64,000 bases of DNA, taken from contig CAZUHQ010000002.1 of assembly GCA_964620605.1 (NCBI GenBank), positions 47,161 to 111,160 of the forward strand, given 5' to 3'. Each line of letters starts with the position of its first letter. Positions within the stretch are counted from its first letter, which is position 1. The notes beneath the pieces were generated by a model. The model was not told the origin of the DNA. It made no database searches and was given only the letters and a program-made list of their open reading frames with translations. Positions 28,001 through 36,689 of the stretch are shown one piece after another. The position numbers and the translations under genes are program-made. The DNA is from Thalassotalea_E sp964620605 (lineage in GTDB: Bacteria > Pseudomonadota > Gammaproteobacteria > Enterobacterales > Alteromonadaceae).

Positions 28001-28174
28001 ATTCCAATGGCGGTGTCACTATCCTTTGGCGTGTTGTTTGCCACTGTTGTGACCTTAGTATTAATTCCAAGCTTGTATGTCATTATCGAGGACATCAAAC
28101 GCCTGGTGAAACGCAAGAAAAAAACGCCAGCACCGGCAATTGAAAATAGCGGGGATGAAGTGACTTCTCACTAA
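25013..28174 (+). CDS. RND efflux transporter permease (AcrB/HAE type)
   Basis: A proton-driven inner-membrane efflux pump of 1053 residues, the normal size, with twelve predicted membrane spans in two halves and two large periplasmic loops. The first half begins ARNSVAANLLMIFILVGGF. The proton-relay helix reads LGIVVDDAIVMGESAHDEIE near residue 400, with the paired Asp residues. The second half repeats it as AAAGVVVNDSLVMVDYVNNA near 935. It lacks the Met-rich metal path seen in the CusA of this window and is more likely a drug or organic-solute pump. It forms an operon with the adaptor and ends at a terminator. Confidence 0.93.
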   Translation: MMDDTNKGLIAWFARNSVAANLLMIFILVGGFLTAQTINKQMFPQVKINWISYSAPYPGAAPQEVEEGITIKIEEALESVQGLKRVITYSNRGYSNGWFEVELDYDPQVVLEEIKSAIDSIPSFPDGMERITVEREKFRQEVMYISLYGDMSYKELKELGRKIHDEVQQLPSINVSEFYGGLNYEISVEVSKDKLREYGLSFGDVAQAVRSYSRNMSAGQIRAENGYINLRVENQAYRGHEFERIPVITLADGTKILLGEIATINDGFQEGLQYSKFNGKNSTTLFIGAADNQSITDVAKVVKKYVEDKQEMLPQGVKLETWVDLTYYLEGRLNMMLDNMKSGAVLVFLILALFLRVRLAFWVMMGLPVCFLGTLLMMPAEFVNVTINITSLFAFILVLGIVVDDAIVMGESAHDEIEQNGQSVESVIRGVKRVAMPATFGVLTTIAAFFPFILGDGPSSAFGKSIGFVVIFCLLFSLIESKLILPAHLAHMKKKVFNPKNPLDRVRRSIDNGLKTFVNTYYKGWLQTCITYRYGVLMFFISILLLSAGLFSGGIVRFVGQPKIPHDFPRIAIEMNVDASENATLDTMLVVQNILKEVDNKIEAEYGNKMITDMQVDLRSRTSGRIMLKLVVPEERAMNTFELADLWRKAIPTLPGVKSLSIDDNLFGGGREDGDIGFRLESQDDAQLLAAAKELKAKLNTLKGVGDVNDSRQTSTKEVQFTLKPLAYSLGLTLSDVASQVSYSFYGLEAQRILRDTEEVKVMIRYPLAQRSSVGHVDDVMIQAPNGAELPLSELADITLTDGVTRIRRENGNRTINVWAKVDQEQVEPFEIAKDIRDNFIPQLLRQYPLVKSEVSGRIQEEIDSANKQMRDFIISLMVIFSLLAVPLKSYSQPLMIMTVIPFGVVGAVFGHMILGMDLNTLSVFGIIAAAGVVVNDSLVMVDYVNNARKQGIPLNEAVVHSGSKRFRAIMLTSLTTFIGLVPIVFFETSMQAKIVIPMAVSLSFGVLFATVVTLVLIPSLYVIIEDIKRLVKRKKKTPAPAIENSGDEVTSH

Positions 28175-28196
28175 TTTTCGATATTGATTATTATAT

Positions 28197-28228
28197 AAAA
28201 ACCAGCACCAAATAAGTGCTGGTTTTTT
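28197..28228 (+). terminator. Rho-independent terminator after the RND operon
   Basis: ACCAGCAC, a seven-base loop, GTGCTGGT, then TTTTTG. It is flanked upstream by AAAA, so it may work in both directions. Confidence 0.85.
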
Positions 28229-28544
28229 GTATTAATCTTCTGAAAACGCCCGATTTTCGACTTATATTTTGTCATTTCGCTGATAGAAAAATTTATCTAA
28301 AGTTTCCCTTAACTTGTGTTAGAAAATTACTGTTAAAAGCTGCTTGCAACTGATGGCATAAGCTGTCAAAGTGGTATTGCGTTTTAGTAAAAATGGCTTA
28401 CGAGAAATACTCAAGGAGGTTATTGCTACAACAATGATAGTGATCATTTTGTCAGCTTTCACTCTTAGTTAAAGTCGCCAGCTTTAGCGTTAAAAGTTGC
28501 CAGATTGATCAATGTATTATGTATTGATAATTAGGGAACTCTAT
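28229..28544. other. Intergenic region before phoH
   Basis: 316 bases with no supported gene. A short frame (14 codons, starting near 28393) contains the sequence AAGGAGG inside it, and a second one (ATG 28434, 13 codons) follows; neither can be supported. It presumably holds the phoH promoter, which I could not place. Confidence 0.3.
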
Positions 28545-29924
28545 ATGACCGAAGAAAAAACCATTTATATTCTAGACACCAATATCCTCCTGCATGAACC
28601 CTTCGCATTTTTATCCTTCCAAGAGCACGACGTTGTCGTTCCGATGACAGTGTTAGAAGAACTGGACTCGATTAAGGATAGACGTAAAGACGTTAGCCGT
28701 GATGCCCGTGTGGCGATTCGTGCACTTGAAGATGCCCTGGCAAATGCCAGCCCGGAACAAGTGCTAGCCGGTGTGCCATTGCCGGCAAAAGATGGTGCGC
28801 CCGGTATCGGCTGCCTGTCGATATTTAATGATTACACTTTAGAGCAAACCGCCGGTAAATTATCGTTTAACGAAAATGATAACCGCATTATCAATACCGC
28901 ACTGCATATTCAAAACACCCGTAGTAGCCGTAAAGTGGTGCTGGTGACAAAAGACATCAATATGCGCTTAAAAGCGAAAGGGGCAGGATTAAAGCATGTA
29001 GAAGACTATCGCACTGATCAGCTGATTGATGATATCCAGTTCTTAACCAAGGGCTATCACAAGTTTGATGGTGATTTTTGGCAGCAAATAAGCGACTGTG
29101 AAAGTGAAACGGAAGGGCGCACTACAACTCATTATATTAAAAAAGATATTCTGCCCAATGCCTTTATTAATGAATACCTGATTGACGAGGGTGAGCACTT
29201 TGCCGGTAAAGTAGTGGGGGTCAGTGAAGATAAGTTGGCGCTTGAAGATCTAAGCCGTGAACGTTTAATGGGCAAACAGGCCTGGGGGATACATCCGAAA
29301 AATATTTATCAGGGCATGGCGATGGATGCGCTGCTAGATCCAACTATCGACTTAGTAATATTAACCGGCCCGGCAGGCTGTGGTAAAACCTTATTAGCAC
29401 TCGCCTCGGCGCTGGAACAGGTAGTAGAACGTGGTTTATATGACAAAGTAATAGTCACTCGTAGCACTCCGGAAATTGCCGAATCGATCGGCTTTTTACC
29501 TGGCACCGAAGAAGAAAAAATGGCGCCCTGGCTTGCTGCGATCACTGATTCATTAGAGGTGTTGCATAAACAGGATGAAAACATGGACGGCAGTCTTAAC
29601 TATATTATGGATAAGGCAAACATTCAGTTTAAGTCGGTGAATTTTATGCGGGGTCGTAGTATTCAAAATGCCATTGTCTTGTTAGATGAATGTCAAAACT
29701 TAACGGCATCGCAGCTTAAAACCATTATTACTCGCTGTGGTGAAGGTACAAAATTGGTGTGCTCGGGTAACCTGGCACAAATCGACAGTAATTACCTAAC
29801 TGCGTTAACTTCCGGTTTAACCTATATCGTTGAGCGTTTTAAAGATTTCCCAGGCAGTTCAACCATTAATCTTAATGGTGTGGTACGTAGTCGACTGGCG
29901 TCATTTGCCGAAGAAAACTTGTAA
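28545..29924 (+). CDS. PhoH family protein with N-terminal PIN domain (PhoH2-like)
   Basis: A fusion of a PIN-type RNase domain and a PhoH ATPase in 459 residues. The PIN domain (about 1-150) starts IYILDTNILLHEPFAF and keeps further acidic residues (VLEELDSIK, FNENDNRII, VLVTKDINMR). The PhoH domain has Walker A GPAGCGKT at 275-282 and Walker B IVLLDECQN, then CSGNLAQID. Such proteins unwind and cleave RNA in studied cases. The start ATG 28545 has GGGAA upstream; an upstream in-frame ATG at 28512 would add a non-conserved extension. It stands alone between terminators. Confidence 0.93.
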   Translation: MTEEKTIYILDTNILLHEPFAFLSFQEHDVVVPMTVLEELDSIKDRRKDVSRDARVAIRALEDALANASPEQVLAGVPLPAKDGAPGIGCLSIFNDYTLEQTAGKLSFNENDNRIINTALHIQNTRSSRKVVLVTKDINMRLKAKGAGLKHVEDYRTDQLIDDIQFLTKGYHKFDGDFWQQISDCESETEGRTTTHYIKKDILPNAFINEYLIDEGEHFAGKVVGVSEDKLALEDLSRERLMGKQAWGIHPKNIYQGMAMDALLDPTIDLVILTGPAGCGKTLLALASALEQVVERGLYDKVIVTRSTPEIAESIGFLPGTEEEKMAPWLAAITDSLEVLHKQDENMDGSLNYIMDKANIQFKSVNFMRGRSIQNAIVLLDECQNLTASQLKTIITRCGEGTKLVCSGNLAQIDSNYLTALTSGLTYIVERFKDFPGSSTINLNGVVRSRLASFAEENL

Positions 29925-29943
29925 TTTATCATAGGTAAATAAT

Positions 29944-29968
29944 GGGGCTAGTTAATTGCTGGCCCTTA
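29944..29968 (+). terminator. Weak terminator-like hairpin after phoH
   Basis: GGGCTAG and CTGGCCC pair with one G-T around TTAATTG, followed by TTAAAT. It is short of a real T-run. Confidence 0.35.
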
Positions 29969-30029
29969 AATATTTACAATATTGCCAATCCGCATTACTA
30001 TGATGTCGTTCGTATTCACTGAGAGTGCT

Positions 30030-30410
30030 ATGTTTAAGCCATTTTCAAAAGTGCTAGTTGTTGTTGCTTTGCTGATTGCCTTTATCGGGCAGGCATTGGC
30101 TTATACTGCTATGCCTTGTGAAATGTCGGCTGGCTCTTATGAGTCGCACATGATGATGGAACATTCCAAAGTGAGCTATCACGAAGGAATGAGCCATAGT
30201 GATATCAATAACAGCAGTCATGGCCAATCTGAAGATTGTTGTGATCTGGATTGTGTCTGTCCAGCAAACGCATGTACCTCAGTAATATTTTTGAATTCAG
30301 ATAATGATGAACCTGATGGCTTCGGTCTTGATGAAGCTGTATTGAGTCAAAACTCTGAACAACCAAAATCAATTTCTACCTCTCTATACCGTCCACCTAT
30401 TTTTGCCTAA
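30030..30410 (+). CDS. Small exported Cys/His/Met-rich protein, CopL-like
   Basis: A periplasmic protein of 126 residues from ATG 30030. The signal peptide is MFKPFSKVLVVVALLIAFIGQALA. The mature part is crowded with metal-ligand residues: MPCEMS, SHMMMEHSK, YHEGMSHSD, and a cysteine cluster EDCCDLDCVCPANAC. This resembles CopL-type proteins found next to copper resistance genes, and it stands directly before cusCBA. Copper binding is therefore likely but inferred. Upstream in-frame starts (TTG 29982, ATG 30000 and 30003) would bury the signal peptide. Confidence 0.7.
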   Translation: MFKPFSKVLVVVALLIAFIGQALAYTAMPCEMSAGSYESHMMMEHSKVSYHEGMSHSDINNSSHGQSEDCCDLDCVCPANACTSVIFLNSDNDEPDGFGLDEAVLSQNSEQPKSISTSLYRPPIFA

Positions 30411-30478
30411 CACAGGGTTAGTGCGTCCAAAATTTACGCACAAGTAATAACTTTTTCTGTTAACTATTTAAGCGTGAT

Positions 30479-30490
30479 TTGAGCGCTCAA
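30479..30490. promoter_or_regulatory. 12-bp palindrome upstream of cusC
   Basis: TTGAGCGCTCAA is perfectly symmetric and lies 26 bases before the cusC start. It is a possible operator; no CusR gene is in the window. Confidence 0.35.
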
Positions 30491-30494
30491 TATT

Positions 30495-30511
30495 TCCAGC
30501 TTGGCTGGAGG
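30495..30511 (+). promoter_or_regulatory. Hairpin overlapping the cusC ribosome binding site
   Basis: TCCAGC-TTG-GCTGGA forms a six-pair stem whose right arm runs into the Shine-Dalgarno GGAGG (30507-30511), four bases before ATG 30516. When folded it would hide part of the ribosome binding site. Confidence 0.45.
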
Positions 30512-30515
30512 CAAA

Positions 30516-31943
30516 ATGAACAAAAAATATGTAAAAACAGCAGTAGGCTTTTTGTTGATTGCAAACTGTGCCTACGCACAACAAACTCTATCGTTACACC
30601 AGGCGATCACATTAGCTCAACAAAATGATCCTTGGCTTGATGGTAGCCGATTAAAACAACATGCTTTAGAAAATCGAAGTGTTGCGAGTGGCTCTCTACC
30701 CGACCCTAAAGTGTCGATAGGAGTGATGAATTTACCTACAGATACTTGGGATTTTGCTCAAGAAGGTATGACGCAACTTAAGGTTGGTGTCTCTCAAATG
30801 TTTCCAAGAGGGGATAGTTTAGAGATTAAACAAAATCAGCTAACAACCGAATCAACCAAGTTTCCACTGCTTAGAGAAAATCGTAAAGCAAAATTGGCAA
30901 GTATGGTTTCTCAGATATGGCTAGATATATATTTGGCTCAACGCACAATAGCGCTCATTGAAAAAGACTGGTCATTGTTCGAGCAAATGGCTGAAGTCGC
31001 AAAGGCTAGTTATTCAAATGCAGTAGGGAAAACTCGTCAACAAGATGTGATCCGTGCTCAACTGGAAATTGTGCAACTTGAAGACAGGCTTACTGTTGAA
31101 AAGCAAAAATTGGAGGCTTCATCTGCGCGGTTAAATGAATGGCTCCATATCTATGATGGAAGCAATTTAGATCAGACATTTAATTTTGACGCTCAGCCTA
31201 TGAAATTTAAGGTGTCTAGTGGCTTGCCCATTTTAAGAATCGCGAATCCAGACGTATTAAAGTCATCTAAATATTCTCGTAATCGTTTAGCAATTGAACT
31301 TGCAAACCATCCAGCACTTTTAGCAATTGATGTTAAGCAAAAGGTTTTTGAGAAAGGTGTGGCATTAGCTAAGCAGCAATATAAGCCTCAGTGGGGAGTC
31401 AGCGCCAGTTACGCTTATAGAGATAATATGCCATCAGGTGACTCTGGTTTATCAACATCACGATCGGATTTATTCTCAATTGGAGTAACCTTTGATTTAC
31501 CTCTGTTTACTGAAAACAAACAAGATAAACAAGTTGCAGCTTCTATAGCGGAATCCGAAGCTGTTAAAACTGAGAAGTTATTGCTGACAAAGCAAATGAT
31601 CAGTGCTGTAGAAAAGGAGCTGAGGCAGCTTAAACGCTTATCTGATAGACAATCTATTTATCAAGAAGAACTACTTAAACAAACTCATGACCAAGCGGAA
31701 GCGTCTTTGACGGCTTACACCAACGACGATGGTGATTTTGCCGAAGTTGTTCGAGCAAGAATCGCTGAATTAAATGCCAGAATATCAGCCTTAAGAATTG
31801 ATGTTGATGCACTTAAAACCGTTGCGCGTATCAACTATTTCTTTGCGCATTCTCAATCTAAATCAAATGCTGAACATAAGCCAATGCACAATGCGCAAAA
31901 AACTGATCAGCACTTATCCAATCAGCAGTTTGGAGAAAAATAA
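30516..31943 (+). CDS. cusC: Outer-membrane channel of the Cus-type heavy-metal efflux system (TolC/OEP family)
   Basis: A TolC-family outer-membrane factor of 475 residues with signal peptide (MNKKYVKTAVGFLLIANCAYA) and no lipobox cysteine at the cleavage site. The long helical repeats of the family are seen: LSLHQAITLAQQNDPWLDGS near residue 30 and the second half from LANHPALLAIDVKQKVFEKG near 265. The start ATG 30516 follows GGAGG; an upstream TTG at 30501 would put extra residues before the signal. It is first of cusCBA, and its stop overlaps the cusB start by one base. The CopL-like neighbour and downstream copA mark it as copper/silver export. Confidence 0.88.
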   Translation: MNKKYVKTAVGFLLIANCAYAQQTLSLHQAITLAQQNDPWLDGSRLKQHALENRSVASGSLPDPKVSIGVMNLPTDTWDFAQEGMTQLKVGVSQMFPRGDSLEIKQNQLTTESTKFPLLRENRKAKLASMVSQIWLDIYLAQRTIALIEKDWSLFEQMAEVAKASYSNAVGKTRQQDVIRAQLEIVQLEDRLTVEKQKLEASSARLNEWLHIYDGSNLDQTFNFDAQPMKFKVSSGLPILRIANPDVLKSSKYSRNRLAIELANHPALLAIDVKQKVFEKGVALAKQQYKPQWGVSASYAYRDNMPSGDSGLSTSRSDLFSIGVTFDLPLFTENKQDKQVAASIAESEAVKTEKLLLTKQMISAVEKELRQLKRLSDRQSIYQEELLKQTHDQAEASLTAYTNDDGDFAEVVRARIAELNARISALRIDVDALKTVARINYFFAHSQSKSNAEHKPMHNAQKTDQHLSNQQFGEK

Positions 31944-33430
31944 TGTCAATTAATACTAAAACAATCATTGCCGTCATCATTGGGGCAGCACTAGGTGCTG
32001 GAGCATTAAGCTTATTTCAAGGTACAGGTTCAAGCGGTAATGGCAATGAAGCTACATCAGCAGAGAAAAAACCGCTGTATTGGGTTGCACCGATGGATGC
32101 TAGTTACCGTCGAGACAAGCCCGGTAAGTCGCCGATGGGAATGGATTTAATTCCTGTGTATGAGGAAGGGGTATCTGATGATGACTTTGGCTCTGGAGCT
32201 GTAAAAATTGCTCCCCACGTCGTTAATAACCTAGGTGTACGCACAGCACCTGTAGAGCTGAAACACATGCATACCGAAATCTCAACGGTTGGCTATGTGC
32301 AATATGATGAAGATAAGCTTGTGCATATTCATCCTCGTGTTGATGGTTGGATTGAAAAACTTTATGTCAAAGCGGCGGGAAATCCCGTTAAGAAAGGACA
32401 GCCACTTTACACTTTATATTCTCCACAACTCGTTAATGCGCAAGAAGAGTTGTTGATTGCTTTAAAGCGTAACAATAAATCACTAATAGTCGCGGCAAAA
32501 GACCGCTTAAAGGCATTGCAGTTATCACCTACGTTTATTAACGAGCTAGAAAAAACACGTAAAGTGCAACAGACCGTAACATTCTACTCACCACAAGCCG
32601 GTGTGATTGATGGCTTAAAAATAAGAGAAGGCTTTTATGTGAAGCCGGGTAATACTCTGCTGAGCATAGGTCAATTAGAGCAAGTATGGGTAGAGGCAGA
32701 AGTGTTTGAACGTGATGCGGCATTAGTCAAAGAAGGCTTACCTGTATCAATGACGCTAGATTATTTACCGGGTAAAGAATGGGTTGGTGTGGTGGATTAT
32801 GTTTACCCAACGTTGAACAGTAAAACTCGCACACTTAGGGTTCGATTAAAATTTGATAACACCGACTATCAATTAAAGCCAAATATGTTTGCCCAAGTAT
32901 CCATTCATGTAAACCAAACACAAAGTACACTACTAGTACCTAAAGAGGCGGTAATTAGAACAGGTAAACAAGATAGGGTTGTACTTGCTCTTGGTGAAGG
33001 TCAATTTAAATCAATTGAAGTCACTATTGGCCGAGTAGACAAAGAGAGTATCGAAATTTTGGATGGTTTAACCGAAGACGATGTGATTGTTACCTCTGCC
33101 CAATTCCTAATTGATTCAGAATCAAGTAAAAGCTCTGACTTTAAGCGCATGACTCATGATGAAATACCTTCAGCAAGGGTCACGGGCTTAATCAATTCGA
33201 TTGATAAGCAAAATCGTATTTTCAATATTAGCCGAGGCTCAATAGATAAATGGGATAGACCTGCTGCGACGATGGACTTTATCGTCGCGGATGAATTAGA
33301 AGTCGAAGATTTTAATGTTGGTGATGATGTTGTTTTCACTTTTGAAGTGAGAGATGACCTAATTATTACTGAAATTTCCTTTAACAGTGGTGATCAGCAA
33401 AATAATACTGTTGATCATTCAAATCACTAA
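31943..33430 (+). CDS. cusB: Cu/Ag efflux adaptor CusB with C-terminal CusF-like domain
   Basis: A periplasmic adaptor of 495 residues. An N-terminal anchor (8-25) is followed by YWVAPMDASYRRDKPGKSP and GMDLIPVY, where Met51, Met65 and Met67 match the three metal-binding Met residues of E. coli CusB. The barrel and hairpin regions follow (VGYVQYDEDKLVHIHPRVDG, about 113-132). After about residue 410 comes an extra domain like CusF (ARVTGLINSIDKQNRIFNIS, then KWDRPAATMDF). Of the CusF ligands only the second Met is aligned; His and first Met are replaced and the Trp is shifted by two. The gene is coupled to cusC and lies 16 bases before cusA. Confidence 0.9.
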   Translation: MSINTKTIIAVIIGAALGAGALSLFQGTGSSGNGNEATSAEKKPLYWVAPMDASYRRDKPGKSPMGMDLIPVYEEGVSDDDFGSGAVKIAPHVVNNLGVRTAPVELKHMHTEISTVGYVQYDEDKLVHIHPRVDGWIEKLYVKAAGNPVKKGQPLYTLYSPQLVNAQEELLIALKRNNKSLIVAAKDRLKALQLSPTFINELEKTRKVQQTVTFYSPQAGVIDGLKIREGFYVKPGNTLLSIGQLEQVWVEAEVFERDAALVKEGLPVSMTLDYLPGKEWVGVVDYVYPTLNSKTRTLRVRLKFDNTDYQLKPNMFAQVSIHVNQTQSTLLVPKEAVIRTGKQDRVVLALGEGQFKSIEVTIGRVDKESIEILDGLTEDDVIVTSAQFLIDSESSKSSDFKRMTHDEIPSARVTGLINSIDKQNRIFNISRGSIDKWDRPAATMDFIVADELEVEDFNVGDDVVFTFEVRDDLIITEISFNSGDQQNNTVDHSNH

Positions 33431-33446
33431 CTGAGGAGGTATCAGT

Positions 33447-36400
33447 ATGATTGAATCAGTGATTAGATGGTCAATTGGCAATAGGTTTTTTGTTATATTG
33501 GCAACATTAATTTTAATCGGCGGTGGACTTTTTTCTCTAAAGCACACGCCTGTTGATGCTATCCCTGACTTGTCAGACGTTCAGGTAATAATTAAAACTA
33601 ATTACCCCGGACAAGCGCCACAGGTAGTACAAGATCAGGTGACCTACCCATTAACTACCGCCATGCTATCAGTGCCTGGTGCTGTTACCGTGCGTGGTTA
33701 CTCTTTTTTCGGTGATTCATTTGTTTACGTGATATTCGATGAAGATACTGATCTATATTGGGCAAGAAGCCGAGTATTAGAATACTTGAGTCAGGTAGCG
33801 CCATCTTTGCCTGAAACTGCTCGTCCACAATTAGGTCCTGATGCCACTGGCGTTGGCTGGGTGTATTTATACTCGTTAATCGATAAAACAGGCAACTTGG
33901 ATATTAGTCAGCTTCGTAGTCTTCAAGACTGGTTCTTAAAATACGAATTGCAAACTGTTTCCGGTGTATCTGAAGTCGCCCCTATTGGTGGCATGGTTAA
34001 ACAGTATCAAGTTCAAGTAGATCCTGACAAATTACGTGCCTACGGTGTGCCTTTAAGCCATATCCAAACGGCAATAAAAAGAGGCAATCAAGAAACGGGA
34101 GCGTCCGTGGTTGAGATGGCGGAAGCCGAATATATGGTCACCGCTTCTGGCTATATCAAAAGCATGGGCGATATTGAGTCAATACCGCTAGGCATCAATG
34201 CACAAGGTACACCACTTACTATTGGCGATGTCGCACAAGTAAACCTTGGTCCACAGATGAGGCGAGGCATTGCTGAACTCAATGGTGAAGGTGAAGTTGT
34301 TGGTGGCGTGGTAGTCATGCGCTTTGGCGAAAATGCACAAAAAACCATTGATGGTGTAAAAGCTAAGTTAGAAGACTTGAAAAAAGGCTTACCTGAAGGC
34401 GTTGAAATCGTCACTGTCTATGATCGTTCAGGGTTAATTGGCGAAGCAGTTGAAAACCTATGGCACAAGTTGTTGGAAGAGTTTATTGTTGTCGCTTTGG
34501 TTTGTGTCGTATTCCTGTTTCATGTTCGCTCGTCTTTGGTGGCTATTGTTAGTTTACCTGTCGGTATCTTAGCTGCATTTATTGTCATGCACTTGCAAGG
34601 TATTAACGCCAATATTATGTCATTAGGTGGTATCGCTATTGCCATCGGCGCCATGATAGATGGTGCCATTGTCATGATAGAAAATATGCACAAGCACATG
34701 GAGAAAACACCACTAACCAAGGGAAACAGATGGCAGATAGTGGCAGAGTCGGCCAGTGGCCCGGCATTATTCTTTTCCCTGCTGATCATTACTGTCTCTT
34801 TTGTCCCAGTGTTTACCCTGGAAGCGCAAGAAGGACGGATGTTCTCGCCACTGGCCTTTACCAAAACTTATGCAATGGCAGCATCAGCAGCACTAGCCAT
34901 TACTTTAGTTCCAGTCCTAATGGGATATTTCATTCGCGGAAAAGTACTTCCTGAGCATAAGAATCCTGTTAACAGAGTATTGACGGCGATTTATATGCCT
35001 GTCTTGAAGCTCGTGTTGGCATTTCCTAAATCTACCGTTTTAGCTGCAATTTTAGTCACTATCGTGGGATTTTGGCCGGTTGATAAAATTGGTAGTGAGT
35101 TTATTCCACCTTTGGATGAAGGTGATTTAATGTACATGCCAACTACCTATCCCGGAATATCCATTGGTAAAGCACGCGAGCTATTACAACAAACCGACAA
35201 GTTGATAAAAACTGTGCCTGAAGTCGAGACGGTGTTTGGCAAGGTGGGTCGAGCTGAAACGGCAACCGATCCTGCACCGCTGACCATGATAGAAACCTTC
35301 ATTCAGTTAAAACCGAGATCCGAGTGGCGAGATGGCGTAACAACTGAGAGTTTAAAGCAGGAGTTTGATAAGTTAGTTAAATTTCCGGGATTAACCAATG
35401 CTTGGGTGATGCCAATAAAAACTAGGATTGATATGCTAGCAACAGGTATCAAAACGCCTGTAGGTATTAAGATTTCAGGCTCAGACCTTTCTGTTATACA
35501 AGATATTGGTAAGCAGCTTGAAACTATTATGGTAGATATTCAAGGCACCGCATCTGTGTACTCAGAACGTGTTGCTGGTGGACGTTACCTGAAAGTTGAT
35601 ATCAAGCGAGAAAAAGCCGCAAGGTATGGGCTTAACATCGCAGATGTTCAACAAGTAGTTGCCTCGGCTATTGGTGGTATGAATGTTACCCAAACAGTTG
35701 AAGGACAAGAGCGTTATCCAGTTAATTTACGTTACCCTCAAGATTATCGAGACTCACCAGAACAATTAGCTCGACTGCCAATTGTAACCCCTGAGGGCAT
35801 GCGTATAGCACTTGCCGATGTTGCCTCTGTATATGTTGAAGATGGCCCTCCGGGTATTAAAAGTGAGAACGCGCGAATCAATGGCTGGGTTTTTGTTGAT
35901 ATTGATGGTGTTGATGTTGGGACTTATGTTCAACAAGCGCAAAAGGTTGTCGCAGAAAAATTAGTTTTACCTGCTGGGTACTCGATAACTTGGTCAGGGC
36001 AATATGAATATATGTTGCGTGCCAAAGAAAAGTTAACCTATGTCGTGCCATTAACATTGGCGATCATTATTATTCTGCTTTACCTCAACTTTAGAAACTT
36101 TGTCGAAGTGGCGATTATCATGGGAACTTTGCCACTGGCGATGATCGGTAGCATCTGGCTGATGTATCTACAGGGCTTTAATTTTTCGGTCGCGGTCGGC
36201 GTTGGTTTTATCGCCCTTGCCGGGGTTGCGGTGGAAATCGGCGTCATTATGCTGGTCTATCTCAATCAGTCATTTAATGAATTAAAGGAGCGTTGCTTGT
36301 CAGAAGGGCGAACACCTAGCGCGTCAGATTTACGAGATGCTGTACAGCAAGGAGCTGGCATGCGAGTTCGTCCGGTAATGATGACGGCGGCTGCAATAAT

Positions 36401-36587
36401 TGTTGGTTTGCTGCCTATTTTATATGGTACGGGTACAGGCTCTGAGGTGATGAGCCGCATTGCTGCTCCTATGGTTGGCGGCATGGCCAGTGCGGTGTTG
36501 TTAACCCTGATTGTGCTGCCAGCGATCTATTTTTTAATGCGCGCACCTGAATTGAAAATTTTAACCAAGGAAAAATCCTTTTCTTAA
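33447..36587 (+). CDS. cusA: Cu/Ag efflux RND transporter CusA
   Basis: A heavy-metal RND permease (HME family) of 1046 residues. Typical marks are DAIPDLSDVQVIIKTNYPGQ near the start, the proton-relay helix AIGAMIDGAIVMIENMHKHM near residue 400 and the second-half GVAVEIGVIMLVYLN. Met residues at the positions of the CusA methionine relay are present: EGDLMYMPTTYPGIS, PLTMIETF and RIDMLATGIKTPVG. It pumps Cu(I)/Ag(I) from periplasm or cytoplasm through CusB to CusC. A Shine-Dalgarno GAGGAGG-like sequence lies right before ATG 33447. Confidence 0.95.
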   Translation: MIESVIRWSIGNRFFVILATLILIGGGLFSLKHTPVDAIPDLSDVQVIIKTNYPGQAPQVVQDQVTYPLTTAMLSVPGAVTVRGYSFFGDSFVYVIFDEDTDLYWARSRVLEYLSQVAPSLPETARPQLGPDATGVGWVYLYSLIDKTGNLDISQLRSLQDWFLKYELQTVSGVSEVAPIGGMVKQYQVQVDPDKLRAYGVPLSHIQTAIKRGNQETGASVVEMAEAEYMVTASGYIKSMGDIESIPLGINAQGTPLTIGDVAQVNLGPQMRRGIAELNGEGEVVGGVVVMRFGENAQKTIDGVKAKLEDLKKGLPEGVEIVTVYDRSGLIGEAVENLWHKLLEEFIVVALVCVVFLFHVRSSLVAIVSLPVGILAAFIVMHLQGINANIMSLGGIAIAIGAMIDGAIVMIENMHKHMEKTPLTKGNRWQIVAESASGPALFFSLLIITVSFVPVFTLEAQEGRMFSPLAFTKTYAMAASAALAITLVPVLMGYFIRGKVLPEHKNPVNRVLTAIYMPVLKLVLAFPKSTVLAAILVTIVGFWPVDKIGSEFIPPLDEGDLMYMPTTYPGISIGKARELLQQTDKLIKTVPEVETVFGKVGRAETATDPAPLTMIETFIQLKPRSEWRDGVTTESLKQEFDKLVKFPGLTNAWVMPIKTRIDMLATGIKTPVGIKISGSDLSVIQDIGKQLETIMVDIQGTASVYSERVAGGRYLKVDIKREKAARYGLNIADVQQVVASAIGGMNVTQTVEGQERYPVNLRYPQDYRDSPEQLARLPIVTPEGMRIALADVASVYVEDGPPGIKSENARINGWVFVDIDGVDVGTYVQQAQKVVAEKLVLPAGYSITWSGQYEYMLRAKEKLTYVVPLTLAIIIILLYLNFRNFVEVAIIMGTLPLAMIGSIWLMYLQGFNFSVAVGVGFIALAGVAVEIGVIMLVYLNQSFNELKERCLSEGRTPSASDLRDAVQQGAGMRVRPVMMTAAAIIVGLLPILYGTGTGSEVMSRIAAPMVGGMASAVLLTLIVLPAIYFLMRAPELKILTKEKSFS

Positions 36588-36601
36588 ATGAGTAAGCGTG
36601 C

Positions 36602-36632
36602 TTGACCTGTGTCTAAGACACAGGTTTAAACT
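36602..36632 (+). promoter_or_regulatory. MerR-type promoter and operator for merR-copA
   Basis: TTGACC, a 19-base spacer, then TAAACT. Within the spacer is a perfect 21-bp palindrome (ACCTGTGTCT, central A, AGACACAGGT; 36605-36625). A 19-base spacer with a centred dyad is the hallmark of promoters activated by MerR-family metal sensors by DNA untwisting. It lies 58 bases before the merR gene, pointing to self-regulated merR-copA transcription. Confidence 0.8.
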
Positions 36633-36689
36633 AGGAGTGAAAGTGTGAACTTAGGTGTAATTCCATTGGTATAAAGCAAAGGGGCAAAG

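Noticed and set aside
28393..28476. Two tiny frames near an AAGGAGG sequence before phoH
   Set aside because: 13 and 14 codons, with the AAGGAGG inside rather than before the first one; cannot be supported as genes.
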